The position numbers and the translations under genes were made by a program. Positions 1 through 11,172 of a stretch of DNA of 64,000 nucleotides are shown here, one piece after another. The stretch is taken from NCBI GenBank assembly GCA_905178155.1, contig CAJINV010000002.1, positions 7,532,743 through 7,596,742 on the forward strand, given 5' to 3'. Within the stretch, counting starts at the first letter, position 1. Each line of letters opens with the position of its first letter. The DNA is from Amoebophrya sp. A120. Its lineage: Eukaryota; Sar; Dinophyceae; Syndiniales; Amoebophryaceae. The notes under the pieces are model-generated. The model made no database searches and had not been told where the DNA came from. It saw only the letters and a list, made by a program, of their open reading frames with translations.

Positions 1-1464
1 CATTATTGGGCGAGGGAGGGGCGGGGCGGCAAAGTCGCCACAAGGAAGCAAGCCCCCGCCCGGACGACTGTCGCCCGAGTTCGCGCGCTGTCGAACGAAC
101 ACGGGGGCGCTTGGTCAATCGCAGGGCTCGGGGGCGCGCAACGCGCTCCCTTAGAAGGGTGCGCGCTGGCCAATGGGGGCGCGCACGCCGGGCGGTCTTC
201 TGCGGGCCGGGGGCCTCGCGCTCTTGAGGGAGGCCAATAGGGCAGCGCTCGCGCCCTGAAAGGGAGGCGGGCGCCGCCTCTTCGATTGGGGGGCCCAGTG
301 GACCTATCGCCGCAAATGTGCCGGCCCGCTATGCCACCCCTAGCTTTTATTTACCCGGCCAGGCGAAACCCTGCCCCGAGACCTTGGCGGCCTCCCATTG
401 TTTGCCCGGCCGGGAGACCGCAGGGCGGCACGATGCAAGGGGCGGGGCGAACTGCCTGCGGCGGGGCCCTCTGTCCCTCCTCGTTAGCTCGGGCGCGGTA
501 GTGTTCACGCGTGCGCTCCTCGTTGTGCCAGAGAATACGGTCGGGGTGAGCTGCTCGATGTCCTGGGGCCGGTGGCCAAGAAACAAAGGCGCCGCCGCCG
601 GGCTTCCCCACCGCGCTCCCCCATGCTGCAGGCCCCCCGGTTTGGGGGAGGGGGGGTTCGCTCTGGGCGCCGGCGCCGGCCGCCGCGGCGCTGTGGCCCC
701 CCTCCGGTTGCGCGAGCTCGGAAACTGGGGCGCAGGGCTCTACCAGCGCCGTCGACTTGGTTGAAAGGGTCCCTCGTCTCCTTCGCCAACGTCCCGGCCT
801 GTGCGAACAATATCGCCCGCGTCAATGTGATCGCAGGCAGAAAATATATAGTGACTCGCGAGCGGAAGGCTAATAAAAAGAATAGCGGCGCCGGTGGTCT
901 CCTACTTCCGACTGTTCGGCGGTTGTTAGCGAACAAACATCGGCGAATACGGCAGAAGTGCTCGTTTGCCACATGCTCTTCGTCGGGGTGTGGTGGGGCA
1001 ACGCCCAGTATTCATTGTGATCCGACTACACTTAGGCAAGCACTCTACCTATGTCACAAATGCCGCCGGCTGGGAGTAGGCGGAACTCTAGCTTCTCTGT
1101 CTTCCAACTTGAGTCTTGATCTTGCTTCCACGTCGATACATGTATCGCGTCTTTTGATTATATTCATGTTTCAGCTTCTCGTAGTCACTAGGTAAGTTCG
1201 CAGCTTGAGCTTACACTATCACGGAAGTAGCTTTATTTCTCTGTCGTATTCATGATTACATACGTAGGTCACTGGGCATGCACTAATCTAACTTAGAAAA
1301 TGAAAATCAAAATGCTGGTAATGCAGCAACATTTGAGCAATCGTACATGTAGAAAATATGAAGTGCTCTCAAAGTAGATTGAAAAGCCATATTAAAAAGA
1401 TCACAACACACCACGAGATCGACCATCATACATCAACACCCCCAATGCGAAAACCTCCCGTCCA
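1..1464. other. GC-rich non-coding stretch and 3' flank
   Basis: Positions 1 to about 800 are very GC-rich and open in several frames on both strands, which is composition rather than coding. None of the conceptual proteins shows a domain. The rest, to the end of the coiled-coil gene at 1465, is AT-richer and I see no gene in it. It resembles in texture the GC-rich islands at about 24.2-25.3, 26.0-26.5, 32.4-34.4 and 36.4-37.0 kb, so it may be repeat-derived. Confidence 0.4.
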
Positions 1465-4400
1465 TCACCGCGCCGAATTGGTGGAGTGCAGTCGCAGGCT
1501 AGCGGATCTCCGAATGCTACTGATTGCAGTCGTCTTTTCGGCTACCGAAACCGGTCGGCTGCGGTTCACCGAACCCGAACGGCTCTGACCAGAGTTGTTA
1601 GCTGACGAGGTGATGTTGCTCTGGCCCATAGACATCGACGGCGCTCCCTGGAGGTCTCTTCTGCTCGGCGTGAAGGACCGGCGAGAGTCGGAGTTTTTCG
1701 TCGTCGCCGCCATCTTGCCACTCAGACTCTGCCACTGCTTCTGCTGATTGAGATTGTGATTTCCCGTCATGACATCAAAGTCATCTACTTGCAAAAGCGT
1801 CGGACCGCTGCGGATTTCATGGCTAGCTGTAGCCACAGAAGGTTTATTTCCGGGCGCCGTCGACGCTGCTACCTGCCCGGCAGAGGGTCTGCTATTTCTC
1901 GCGCTCAGGTGGTCCATACCAAACTCATCATTTTCCTCTGCGAAGGAGACTGCGTCGTGGACTTGTTGAAAGGAGCGTGAATTCGCGTAGTTGGAGGACG
2001 CCGAGCTCGCAGTACCACCAGCGCCCGCTACTGACAAATGTCGATTGGAAGAACTGTTTCGCGACATAGATGCTGGCTGCTGGCTGTGATGCTGAAACCC
2101 CTGGTGTCCTCCTCCCGGCGTCTGCTGTTCCTTCCGATTACCACCACCTCCGAATTGTTTCCTCAACGCGGGCCGGAATGCTTCCTGCACACACCGCAAA
2201 TGTTTCACCTGGCGGTAGCAGGCCCGCCAGGTGGCGTCAACCAGCTTGATCTTCGCCTCGTAGTGCTTTGCGTTTTCCAACACCGCCTGCATTTCCTCCT
2301 GCAACAGGTTCACCTTGTCCGCCCACAGCTGCTCCAGCTCGTATTTTTCGTAACTCGCGTTTTTTTCGTTCAGTTTCTTTTCCTCCTCCCACTTCTTCAA
2401 TTTCAGAAAGGTTTGGTCGTCGTACTTCTTTTCGATGTCCTTCAACTGCCGCTCGTATCCTGTGTAAAAACGTCCCCACCCGCGAGTTGTAATGCAAATC
2501 TGCATGCTTAAAATGTTTCTCATGCGGAGGCTCATGCGAGGCGTTTTCTAGAGGTGATTTGAGATTTGTCATGCTCGAACCAGCGCGACAAACTGGATCT
2601 GTGATGCTGCTGCCCTAGCTATACGAGACTACTACATTGGCATTGCGAGCCCAAACTTGTCATGCACGACAGCCAAAGTGCACGGATTTGTGTAGCAGAT
2701 TTCCCATCTTGACTCTGGTGTGAGGGCATTTTTACTCGGGATAGCTCGAACTCGAGCTTCATCGCTTTCATGTCCGTTTCCTTGATTTCCAAATGCTTCT
2801 CCAACTGCTTCTCCAGTGCCTTCTCGAACTCCTTCCGCATCTCCTTCTCCTTGGCGAAAAGCTTCTCGTCGGTCTCCGCCAACTCGATCTCGTGCAGCTG
2901 CTTGCACTTCTGTCGCGTTTCCTCGACCTTCAGCCGCATTTTCTCCTCGAAGTCCAATTTGAACTTCTCCAGGTTCATCTCGTAGTTTTTCTCGAGGAGC
3001 TTCAACTTCTGCCGGGCGGAATTCAACTCTTTCTGCCGGCGGTCCTCCATCCGGTCCAGCTCGTTTTGTTGGTCCTGCAGCAGCTTTTTCAGGGCCGTTT
3101 TGGTTGTTAGGGACTGGTGGAGGTTGAAATTCTGGTGGGAGGAACTATTTGACGGCAGCATCGAGCTGCTGGTGTTCATCGTCGTAGTTCCAGATTTATG
3201 ATGCGCGTCACCAGAAACTCCCGCTGCTGTTCCCGTTCCGGCAGACGAAGCGAAAAACGGGGAGGCGAAGTTTCGCAGCGAGAAGTCCTTCAGAAATTCC
3301 TCCTGTTCGCGGTCCTTTGCGTGCAACTGCGTCCGGAGCTCCTCACACTGGTGCCGGGCCGTGTTCAGCTCAATGAGTAGCAGCTGCCGTTCCTCTGTGA
3401 GAGAGTGTGTAAGTGGGGGGCGGGACATCTCAAGATAAACAGTAAAGCACCATTGCTCACGTAGCACGATTTTCATCTTGACTGTTGCCCAAACAGACCG
3501 GCAACATCATCCTCCAGATCATGATCATCACGACATAAAAAATGATGTTTCACAAGTGAGTCAAACTTAAATCAAACACTAGAAGCTTTTTATGTAATAC
3601 GTCCAAGCTTTGTCTTTTCGCTCTCCACGGTCGCTTCTAGCTGTTTCTTCTGGGATTCCAGTACCCGCAGGGCTTCTTCCTTGTCTTTCGCGAGATCCTG
3701 TGCCAGTTCGGAGATCTGTCGGGAGTAGCTCTCGTCCTTCTTCTGCAGAATGCTGGTGTAAAGATCGACGTAGGACTTGTGCATATCCCGAAGACTGTCA
3801 AGCTCGACCTTATGTTCATTTTTCGTTTCCGTTTCGTCAGGTACAAGTTTTGGAGATTTCGATCCAAAATACAAATGAAACACAAACCGCGCGATGGCAA
3901 TTTGCAAACAGAGCGCTCATTCATCCTTCTGAAGTCAACAGAAGACATCTTCGTCAAGTGTACGTCGCACCTGTAGCTCATTCTTCTCCATCACAATGCT
4001 GCGCTTTTCCTGGTCGTACTCCGTTTTCAACAAATGCAGTTTCTTTTCCAAGTGCGCCATCGTTTCGCCGCGGTCCTTTTCCCGATCTTTTAACTCCTGT
4101 AGTTCGGACACATGGTCGTCTTGTTGGAGTTTTAGCTCGACGTGGAGTTTTTTATTCTCTTCCTCCAACATTTTCAGGTCGTGACTGGCGTCCTGTAGCT
4201 TCATGTCATACTGGTCGGAAAGGGACTTGAGCTGTTTTTTGATGTTGTTCAGTGCATTTGTATGTCTATGGGCATTTGATGTTTTTGTTTGATCGAGCGA
4301 AAGACAATACACAAAGTCAAAGTCAGTGAAAGTGATAGCACTTCTGCATGACAACAACGGACTGTAGCAGCCACGAACCGATCTACTTTCATGAACATGA

Positions 4401-4963
4401 TCGTGATCGCTAGCATAGATAAATACTTCTCCGCGATGCCTGGCTTTCTGCAGTTGCTGTTCTTCATCCTGTTCGATCCGCAGTCTCTTCTCCGGCGACA
4501 GCGACGACGTGGATCTACTGCTGTGCAGCATGACACAGGAATTTTTGGACGACATGGACATAGCTGCTGCGCCGCCGGTTGTGGTTGCAGAAACCAACGG
4601 TGTTGATGTTGCAGAGGCTCCGCTCTTACTTCTCTTGATCACGGGTGAGAAAGTGCGCGCAAACTCCTTGTTTGGGGAACTGCCCCGCCCTGCCTGGGAT
4701 CGATAAGAGCTTGCTGCCGCACAGGATGATGGCGCCCGACTCGAGGCGCTAGAAGTCCTGCGCGTGGGCGTGGCGGCACGATCAGTTTTTTCTTCTTTGT
4801 ACAGACTTGAGAAAGTCGTGCTGGTAGTGCTCGCGGGCCCGCCTTTACTTTTAGTTGGCGCAGCTGGGTAGTGGTTCAGGGAGAACGCAGTTCCGCTTTC
4901 AGCAAGTGCGGCCTGGCTCTTCGGCGCCAAAGAGAAGAAGTCACGGATACTGGGCACCGACAT
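1465..4963 (-). CDS. Coiled-coil protein, multi-exon
   Basis: Minus-strand gene of about five exons. The first exon (from 4963) encodes a Ser/Thr/Ala-rich head starting MSVPSIRDFF. Exons at about 4.26-3.98, 3.90-3.60, 3.39-2.75 and 2.45-1.47 kb encode long heptad-like helices rich in Glu, Lys, Leu and Gln, then a Gln/Ser/Asn-rich tail. The last intron is an introner (2456-2743) whose removal joins KLEFE to RQLKDIEKKY in frame. The intron at about 4.26-4.42 kb also leaves an open frame when cut at TAT...ATA ends. The 3.39-kb acceptor looks conventional (TCACAG). Exact borders of the other introns are not certain. The architecture suggests a structural, centrosomal or basal-body type coiled coil, but I do not recognise a named family. 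Confidence 0.7.
2456..2743. mobile_element. Introner, family A variant, 288 bp
   Basis: Left end TATCCTGTGTAAAAACG and right end CATTTTTACTCGGGATA are inverted repeats, flanked by perfect 5-bp duplications GCTCG at 2451-2455 and 2744-2748. Cutting out the element and one duplication restores the coiled-coil reading frame. Its ends share the GTAAAAA core of the family A members near 14 and 52 kb, but the inner part of the repeat has diverged, so it is an older or separate subfamily. Confidence 0.9.
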
Positions 4964-5989
4964 ACATTGAAAGCCGCACGGACTGCTCTCGCCAACACTC
5001 CCACTCTAAAGTAGCAGAGATAAGCATAAGCTAACTATCTGACATGGCCCGCGGCGACCATAGCTGAACAAACAAACTCAAACCCCCGCGGGACACGGTG
5101 CGCGGTTCCTTCGTCCTCGCATGTAATCACGCACCTCGACAAATGGGCCCTTCAGCAAGCTTTTTGCCAACATGCGATGAACAAAATGAGAAGACGCCGC
5201 GCCCTGTTGTGGCTGCTCACTGGCAAACCATTACAGCGCTCCTGCACCTCCTTGGTGCTCACGCTGAGCTGTAGCTCTGACAAATCAGAAATATTTCACT
5301 CCGGCAGTTTTTACGGTGTGGTTGGCAAATGGTATGTGGGTCATGGGTCGTTGTTCCTGGTTCCAGGTACACATCATGCATATGAGACGTGGTTTTCCTT
5401 CTCTCTCCTGTTGACGCGGTTCATTCAAGTTCATTTGTTCGGTCTAACTCGTAATTGAGGGCTAAATAGAATTAGAAATGGAACTACGGTGTGTGTCCTT
5501 CATGCTATGATCCTATCTTACTGGCAAGAGCAGTATCCTACAAGAAGGATTTTGTGGAGGCTGTGAATACTGAAACTTGTTTGTTATACAAACTCCGAAG
5601 CGCAATTCGTCCTCGTCGTGGTGGTTTTTTCTACGTACACAAATGGGGCGCAGCGAGTATACGTATAGAAGCGGCACAGGTAGTTTCGACATGCAAATGG
5701 GGATGCAGTTCCAGTTGATTGTATAAATGCAGAAACTCGCGGCCTTCGTTCAAAGCAGTTTCTTAACTACTGATCAGCTGCAAACGTGATACAGACCGAG
5801 ATCAGGATCACAGACAGACGATGACGAGAGGGTCTTCATTTCATGCTTTAGACATTTTTCAGACATCTTTGAGCTTCTTCGCGAGGTTGACAGTCATGGC
5901 GATGCACTCGTGCAGCAGATTCGTTGTTTTCCGCCTTCATCTTCACGTGGCTGGCTGAATCTTTCGGCCGTTTCGGCGCTTTTCATTCA
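4964..5989. other. Intergenic, nothing recognised
   Basis: Between the end of the Ser-rich gene (5990) and the start of the coiled-coil gene (4963). Short open frames on the plus strand lack domain signatures or support. It should contain the 3' end of the upstream transcript and the 5' region of the next gene. Confidence 0.4.
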
Positions 5990-8900
5990 TCAAAAATGAT
6001 CCACGTGCGAATACTGTCGAAAAATGCCGGGGGTAGATTGCCTACGCAAGCTAACTCCAGAAGCGCGGGTCTTGTTGTGTGCGAATCCCAGCGTCGCGGT
6101 TTGCGTTTGGCCCAGGGCGTGGCTCAGCCTGAAAAGTTGTCGTTATCATTGAGCTAGAGGCTACTCTACTTTGATGCAGCAGGATACGAGAGTGCTATAT
6201 GCATGTTCTCTTTCGAGCAATGGAAAAGCACAAAGAAACTCATCTTCAAAACTCAAAAAAAAATACGCAGCGTTCCCCCCACCCGTCGTGCTCAACAACG
6301 AGGCTGCGCTTGACTGCTGCTCGAGTGGCGAACAGTTCCGGCTTACTTTCATCGCGCTTGAAGCTGCACCCAAAGCTCCTGGTCCCGAACTCGTCGACAT
6401 CAAGTTTTTGAACGAGGCAAGCATGTAGGGATTTTGATTTTGTCTTGGCTGGACTGCACTAGTCGACGTGGATGCCGCTGCTTCACTCGATGGCGAGTAT
6501 GGATGTGTCAGAGTTGAAATCGATAAAGTTGAAATAATTTGCCATGCATAAAATGGATGCCAATTGGAACCCAGTTTTCAAATGGCGCAAGACAAATTTC
6601 GGCGGTCCCTAAATCCACTCTGTCATGCTGTTTAGGCAAAGAAGAGCGATTTTCTCATGTTACTTTAGCAGCTCGAGCTGTATCCCCAAACAGGCTTACA
6701 ATCGGCCTCACTTGCCTGCTCTGCAACACACGTGCCTCCGGTCATGCATTTTATGCATTACAAATTATTTCAACTTTGACGATTTCAAACCTGACGCTTT
6801 CATAGCGAGGAAGAGAGTTGTACACCCCCGTGCCGCGGCGTGATTCTGCTGCTTTGAGGGGCTTGAGTCATCGACGAAGAGGGGTTCTTGCAGTTCATCA
6901 CAGTGTTGTTCCCTGGTGTAGGTGTGGGAGTAGTCGTGGTGGTAGTCGCAGTGTATACCGGGTAGTTTAACGACCCAAGTTTCAGCTGTCCCTTGCCAAA
7001 TTCCATGCTCGTCGCTAACCCGTGCTGCGTGCGCTGATTCAGACGGCTGAGGAGGTTATCTTTCAGAGAGGTACTGGACTGATGGAACATGAAGGCTTGC
7101 TGTTGCTCTGCAACCTCAAGCGGCGAGGAAGTTGCTGAAACGACACCTGGCGCTTGCAGCTGTTGCTGCCCTAGCTGCTGTGCAGCTGGCGGTGGTGGAT
7201 CATACTTTGCATAATTTACTCCGCCGCTACCAGTGGATTGGTGTTCAAAATTGGTTTTCAATAGTTGCAGTTGGCGTTCGCGCTCCCGCTCCGTTGGAGA
7301 GGGCAGGGAGAACGCGGATGAAGAATCCAGCGGCTGTCCTCCGGCAGAATGTTTGTTCCAAACAGAGGCAAGCGACGACGAGTTCTTGTTTCGCGAGGCG
7401 GCAAACGGAAACGCGGCAGAGGAGGAATTGCTGGCAGCTGAAGTCGTTGCAGCCCCACGCGAAGATGCTGCTGTCGTCGCAGATGAAAAGCTTCCAAATT
7501 TCAGCGCAGAGGTCGCTGCCACCACGGGACTGTCGTCTTGTTCAAGAAACAACCCATCTTCGGGCTGACCAGCATTCTGACGTTCCTCCACTACTGCCCC
7601 CTCCTCTGTCGGCAACAGACACTCGCTTGTCATCCTGGGGAGTTCATCATGTTCCCCCTCTATCTCCTCTGCATGTTGGCCGACTGCTGGACCCACAAGG
7701 TCTTCGTCCTCTAACAGCGTGTCGTCTTGCTCTAATGGCAGCAAATCAATCTCGACCATCGTGGTTGCAGTCGCAGTGGTTGAACTGGAAGCGCTGCGGG
7801 TGTCTAGCACAGGCTTGGACGACGGTGCGGAGGTGCTGCTGGTTGACAGTGCTGACGGCATCGCTTTGCTCGGAATGTTTGGTTGAGAAATTTGCTGTGC
7901 CCGGTACGCTTTCTTCGGCAGAATGTGTGCGTGGGAGGTGCTGAGTTTGTGACTCATATTTACTCCATCTTCGGTGGGACGAGAGGCAGGATTTGAGCCT
8001 CTGCATGAGCTAGAAGTTGACGCGCGCTGGTGCACTTCATACACCAGTTCGTTGTATTTATTTTCAGGATCTTGAATGATCGGCGGATTGTTTTGGTTCT
8101 CGATGTCGCTGGCTTCCTCGTCCTCCTCCTCGAAGGCGGACGCCGAGCTGCGCCCTTTCGGGCGCTCATCTTCCTCTTCAACGCTGATATTAGAGGCACT
8201 AGCTTTCCGATGGGTGGCCGCCTCGAAGTTGCTTCTCCCTTGTTCCATCAACCTCGTACTGTTCGTATTTGACGATGACGAGGCTCCTCCACTCGTGTCT
8301 ACGTTGGCCGGGCGGGGGGAAGCGGCTCGAGCAGTTGCACCCAGCGGCGCGAATTCCGCCGTCGACGCGCTCAATACCCCGAAGCGCTCCATCAGATGCT
8401 TCTTCCGTGCTTCCCGGCTGCTGGTGTTCAAATTCTGCATGTCGGCTTGCGACCAAGAAGTTGAAGTTGCACTAGAAACCGCACCACTGGAAGACGAAGA
8501 GCCAGTCGTCGGCGAAAGCTTCTTCATGTTCTGGATCTGGATCGGCGGCGGCACTCCTCCCCCCTCGTGTCTGTAGTTTTTCGAACTTGTCGAAATCGAA
8601 GAAGTAGAGTTGTGGACGAGGTGCTTGTGCTCAAGAAACTCTTCGGGGATGGAGGTTTCGTCATCGTAGTCAACCGCAGCCCGATAGGTAGTAGTTGCCT
8701 CACTCCTACTTCCAGCCGAACCCCCAGGAAATGCTGGAGAGCGCGACGAGGAGGAGCTGCTCGAGCACGAAGCTGTATTAACTACACCAGTGGCCGGAAG
8801 ACCTGGACCTGTCTTCGAACCCGCCCTATCAGTAGCTTCACTGTCGTGAAGGTTTGTCTTATTCCCCACTCCGCCCAAAAATCGTGGCGCCGCGACACCG

Positions 8901-11087
8901 CGCTGCTCCTGACTTGTTGCACTGACGTCATCCGCCCCCAGGTCTCCCTCTTCTTCACTGATATCGGCTAGCCGATTCACGTGCAAACACGGTTCCCGCG
9001 ACCACACCTTACGGCTCGTCAACGCCTTCGGCTTGTCCAGGTGCTTCTTCACGGTCGTCTTCAGGTGTGCGGATGACGAGGACGCGGCACCACTGCCGCG
9101 TTTCAAAAGTTTGCTCAGACTAGAGGTCGATGAGCTGGAGGAAAGGGTCGACGTTGCGGCTGTGTGACCATTGGATCCGGATGCGGAGCTCCTCGGCGTG
9201 CCCGTCGCTGGAGAGGTGGGCGCGCCCACGGCAGCCAGAGCGAGGAAGGACGAGTGTGACGACCGTGACAGGGTTGTAGATCCAGGAATTCTATCGGAAG
9301 CCGGTGATGTGGTCGCGGCAGGAGTTGAAATCAGTCCTGCTGCAGGCACCAGCAGGGACGAAACCGTGCTAGTTGTGCTCGAAGCAGAACTTGTCGTGGC
9401 GGTCGGAGTCGCGGTTGAGGTTGTCGTGGCGGGATCGTTTGCGTGACCATTTTCTTGAGGACCTGGACGATCACATTGGTTCATCTTCAGCGCCAGGTCA
9501 ACATCTTCCTCGTGACGCTCCTCTTGTCGAAGAAAATTTTCACGCAGATGAAAATCTGTGGCTCTTTGCTCCGCCTCCTCCTGTTCTTGTTCATTACTGC
9601 GGTCACCTCCACTGCCAGAACCAAAAAAACCCTCGACAGGATCTGCCTCATTTCCGTCGACGTTTTGCTCCGGTGGATCTGTCTGTCTTGCCACGCCGCG
9701 GCTCTTGTTAAACAGGAACGGATTCATTTTCGTTTTATTGTTGTCAGCCTTGTTGTAGTAGCTGTTTTCACATCCAGCGCCGCCAGCATTTTTCGCTTCT
9801 GTTCGTAAGTTCGGTTGGAAGCGTTTCATAGGCGCGAACGTCGGGACGCTCCGGCTGGAGCTCATGAACCGACTCGTCGACGATGAAGACGATGAACAAT
9901 TCGCGGCAGGCGCGCTGCTCTTCTGGTGCTGCGCGTTCCTCGCGTACAGCGGTTGCATGGATGCGCCGGAGTTTTGCGCCGTTGGCGTGGCAACGTTGCT
10001 GGTGCTGTTGTTGAACATGTTTTTAGCATTGGAATTTTGATTGACGACGTTCAACAGATTCAGTTTTCCCAGATGGGCAGAGGGCGTTCCAACGGCGGAG
10101 TTCGTCTTGGAGGACATCAGTAGTCCGCTTGTGCTCCCCCCGGTAATGTTCAGCAAATTTGTCGGGTTTAGCGAATCGGTAGCTACTGGTCCTGATCCCG
10201 CTGCGGAAGCTCCTGGACTTGGTTGCGACGCGTTGTAGCCGCTGCTTGATTGGTTTACATTTTGGCCAGAACTCAAGTTCAAGCTCATCTGGTTGTAACC
10301 GCTCAGCCAATTTGATGCCGAAGACGACCCAAGATTGGAAATGGTCGAGTTCAGACTGAGGTTCAGACAATGCGAGGGGTTTGCCGTGTTCGTCAAACTG
10401 CTGTTCACCTGGTTCAGCTGCAAAGGGCTTGGGGCGACCAGCTGGTGCGGCGTAGAAGCAGTCATGGAACCGCCGCTGCCGACGCCAGCTCCGGGCGTTG
10501 CAGCTTGGCTTGTGTTGGATTTTAGTCTCTGACTGCTCAAGGCGTATCGTGGCGAGAATGGCGAAACAACAGCGGCCGGCGACTGTTTCAGGTTTAGCGT
10601 TTGAGTTTGTTTGGGCAACGTTGTGGTCTGTTGGTGCTCTACTTCGTCGGTAGCTGCACCGTTTGCCTTTCTGGAGGAGGACGCCGATGACGTCGAATTA
10701 TCCTCCAAACGGGGGCTATGATGTCCTTCTTGCGACGAACTAGTCACACTGGAAGATCCGCTTGGTTCTTGACGACCGCCGCCAAGAAATCCCGCGCTGG
10801 GCCAGTTCGAGATGGTCTGCCGGTGGGGTTTCGGTCGGAGCCGGGAAAGCTGTTCCGTGACCGTGGGCCGTTGCGCCGGGGCTCCGGTTTGCTCCTGCGG
10901 GTCGTGTGCAGAGCTGCTACTCGAGGAGCTCGAGGATCCACCGAAATTGTTGTAGACGAAGTGGGACGTTGTGTGACCGCCTGCAAGAAGGTAAGATATT
11001 CTCACGACTTGGACTTCAACTTCTTGCCATCTTGCATAAGACGCGAGCCGCAACAAGGAAGTAGTTTTTACAACTCACTAAAGTACA
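5990..11087 (-). CDS. Large Ser/Thr-rich low-complexity protein
   Basis: Exon A is open from 11056 to 6805 and very rich in Ser, Thr, Ala, Asn and Gln, with homopolymer Ser runs and acidic patches. I see no domain. The first residues of that open frame probably read through an intron (GTGAGTTG at 11078 to TTGCAG near 10982), so the true start lies slightly upstream, about 11.09 kb. Exon A is followed by introner D (6498-6804), exon B (6492-6267), a conventional intron (GTATTTTT at 6266 to TTTTCAG at 6129) and exon C (6128-5990). The 4252, 226 and 139 coding bases sum to a multiple of three, which supports the joins. It could be a scaffold or RNA-granule type disordered protein, but that is a guess. 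Confidence 0.7.
6498..6804. mobile_element. Introner, family D, 307 bp
   Basis: Long inverted ends of about 60 bp. Left begins TATGGATGTGTCAG; the right-end complement begins TATGAAAGCGTCAG. Both continue through GTTGAAATAATTTG and ATGCATAAAATG. Perfect 5-bp duplications GCGAG flank it at 6493-6497 and 6805-6809. Reading through gives a stop right at the element; excision restores ...SSPSSEAAAS... in frame. The sequence is unrelated to families A, B and C, but the end and duplication rules are the same. Confidence 0.9.
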
Positions 11088-11172
11088 CGTCGCATCGAAT
11101 TCGTTGATCTTTGTTACACGCCCTGCTCACACTCACGGGTCTGGAGCTTCTAAGCAAGAAAATCATTCAAAT

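Noticed and set aside
505-1195. Overlapping open frames of 155-207 codons at the left edge
   Set aside because: They overlap on both strands in GC-rich sequence with no motif, and contain proline and arginine runs typical of chance translation.
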